The notes beneath the pieces were generated by a model. That model saw only the letters and a list, made by a program, of their open reading frames with translations. It was not told the DNA's origin and ran no database searches. Below are positions 4,895-5,175 of a DNA stretch of 5,175 bases, one piece after another; the first letter of the stretch is position 1; each line of letters starts with the position of its first letter. The DNA comes from an uncultured Oscillospiraceae bacterium (GTDB taxonomy: Bacteria > Bacillota > Clostridia > Oscillospirales > Oscillospiraceae), in assembly GCA_900752305.1 (NCBI GenBank), contig CAADUV010000267.1, positions 1-5,175 of the forward strand, in the 5' to 3' direction. The translations under genes and the position numbers were made by a program.

Positions 4895-5175
4895 ATGGCA
4901 ATCAAATGTATCGCACTGGATCTGGACGGCACCACCCTGGACAAGGACGGAAAACTGCCGGAGGAAAATCGCAAGGAGATTGAAGAGGCCATCGCCCAGG
5001 GGATCGAGATTGTCATCGCCAGCGGCAGAGCCTATGACACCTTGCCCAAGGAAGTCCTGGACATCCAGGGCATCGGCTGGGCCATCACCAGCAATGGCGC
5101 TGCCGTCTACCGCCTGCCTCAAGGAGAGGCGGGCGTCCGCTCCTCACTGCCGCCCGCGGGGGGGGCGGGGCGGTG
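4895..5175 (+). CDS. Cof-type HAD-superfamily hydrolase, N-terminal part (runs off the window)
   Basis: ATG 4895 follows AAGGAGG (4881-4887) by seven bases. Ninety-three codons are present before the edge, about a third of the usual 260-280. HAD motif I is LDLDGTTL, with Asp9 as nucleophile and Asp11 as acid/base. Motif II is IVIASGR with Ser43. ITSNGAAVY (64-72) is the segment typical of the Cof/IIB subgroup (YidA-like sugar-phosphate, FMN or nucleotide phosphatases) just before its cap domain. The protein is expected to be cytoplasmic and Mg2+-dependent; the substrate cannot be deduced, since the cap is outside the window. The final codons (from about residue 86) turn into Gly/Ala/Arg encoded by long G runs. 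Homologues normally read LPP followed by a helix there, so the last 25 bases may contain sequencing errors. Confidence 0.88.
   Translation, partial: MAIKCIALDLDGTTLDKDGKLPEENRKEIEEAIAQGIEIVIASGRAYDTLPKEVLDIQGIGWAITSNGAAVYRLPQGEAGVRSSLPPAGGAGR

Noticed and set aside
4766..5122. Minus-strand open frame opposite the HAD gene
   Set aside because: Antisense to HAD motifs I and II and spans both intergenic promoters.

Overview
The window looks like a piece of a Gram-positive gut Clostridia chromosome, most likely in the Oscillospiraceae/Flavonifractor-Intestinimonas neighbourhood. This is inference from GC-rich coding sequence, AT-rich intergenic promoters with near-consensus sigma-A boxes, strong AAGGAGG ribosome sites, TTG and GTG starts, and the gene families present. 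No mobile element, CRISPR array, tRNA or rRNA is visible. Both ends cut through genes.

Layout, left to right. (1) On the minus strand, bases 1-310 hold the N-terminal part of a YlmH-like RNA-binding protein. (2) A 160-base gap carries two well-formed divergent promoters. (3) On the plus strand is a two-gene operon: a small lipoprotein of unknown function (471-992), overlapping by 4 bases a DUF815-family AAA+ ATPase (989-2191). It ends at a strong intrinsic terminator. (4) On the minus strand, convergent with the operon, is a formate/nitrite (FNT) channel gene (2314-3093). Its roughly 160-base leader contains what reads as a ZTP/ZMP riboswitch (pfl motif): P1, P2, P3, the pseudoknot, and a perfect terminator hairpin that shares bases with P3. 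(5) On the minus strand is a MATE-family multidrug/cation exporter (3323-4702) with its own promoter. (6) On the plus strand, divergent from the MATE gene, is the start of a Cof-type HAD phosphatase (4895 to the window end).

The clearest functional link is between the riboswitch and the FNT channel. ZTP/ZMP accumulates when 10-formyl-tetrahydrofolate is short, and ZTP riboswitches usually switch genes on. A formate channel under this control would supply formate for 10-formyl-THF synthesis, so formate rather than nitrite is the predicted substrate. The riboswitch class is known; the interest lies in this particular pairing. The lipoprotein/ATPase pair is translationally coupled but its function is unknown. 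I see no convincing wholly new system here. Both extreme ends of the window turn into GC- and G-rich sequence that fits the flanking protein families poorly, so the last few dozen bases on each side may be low-quality contig ends.
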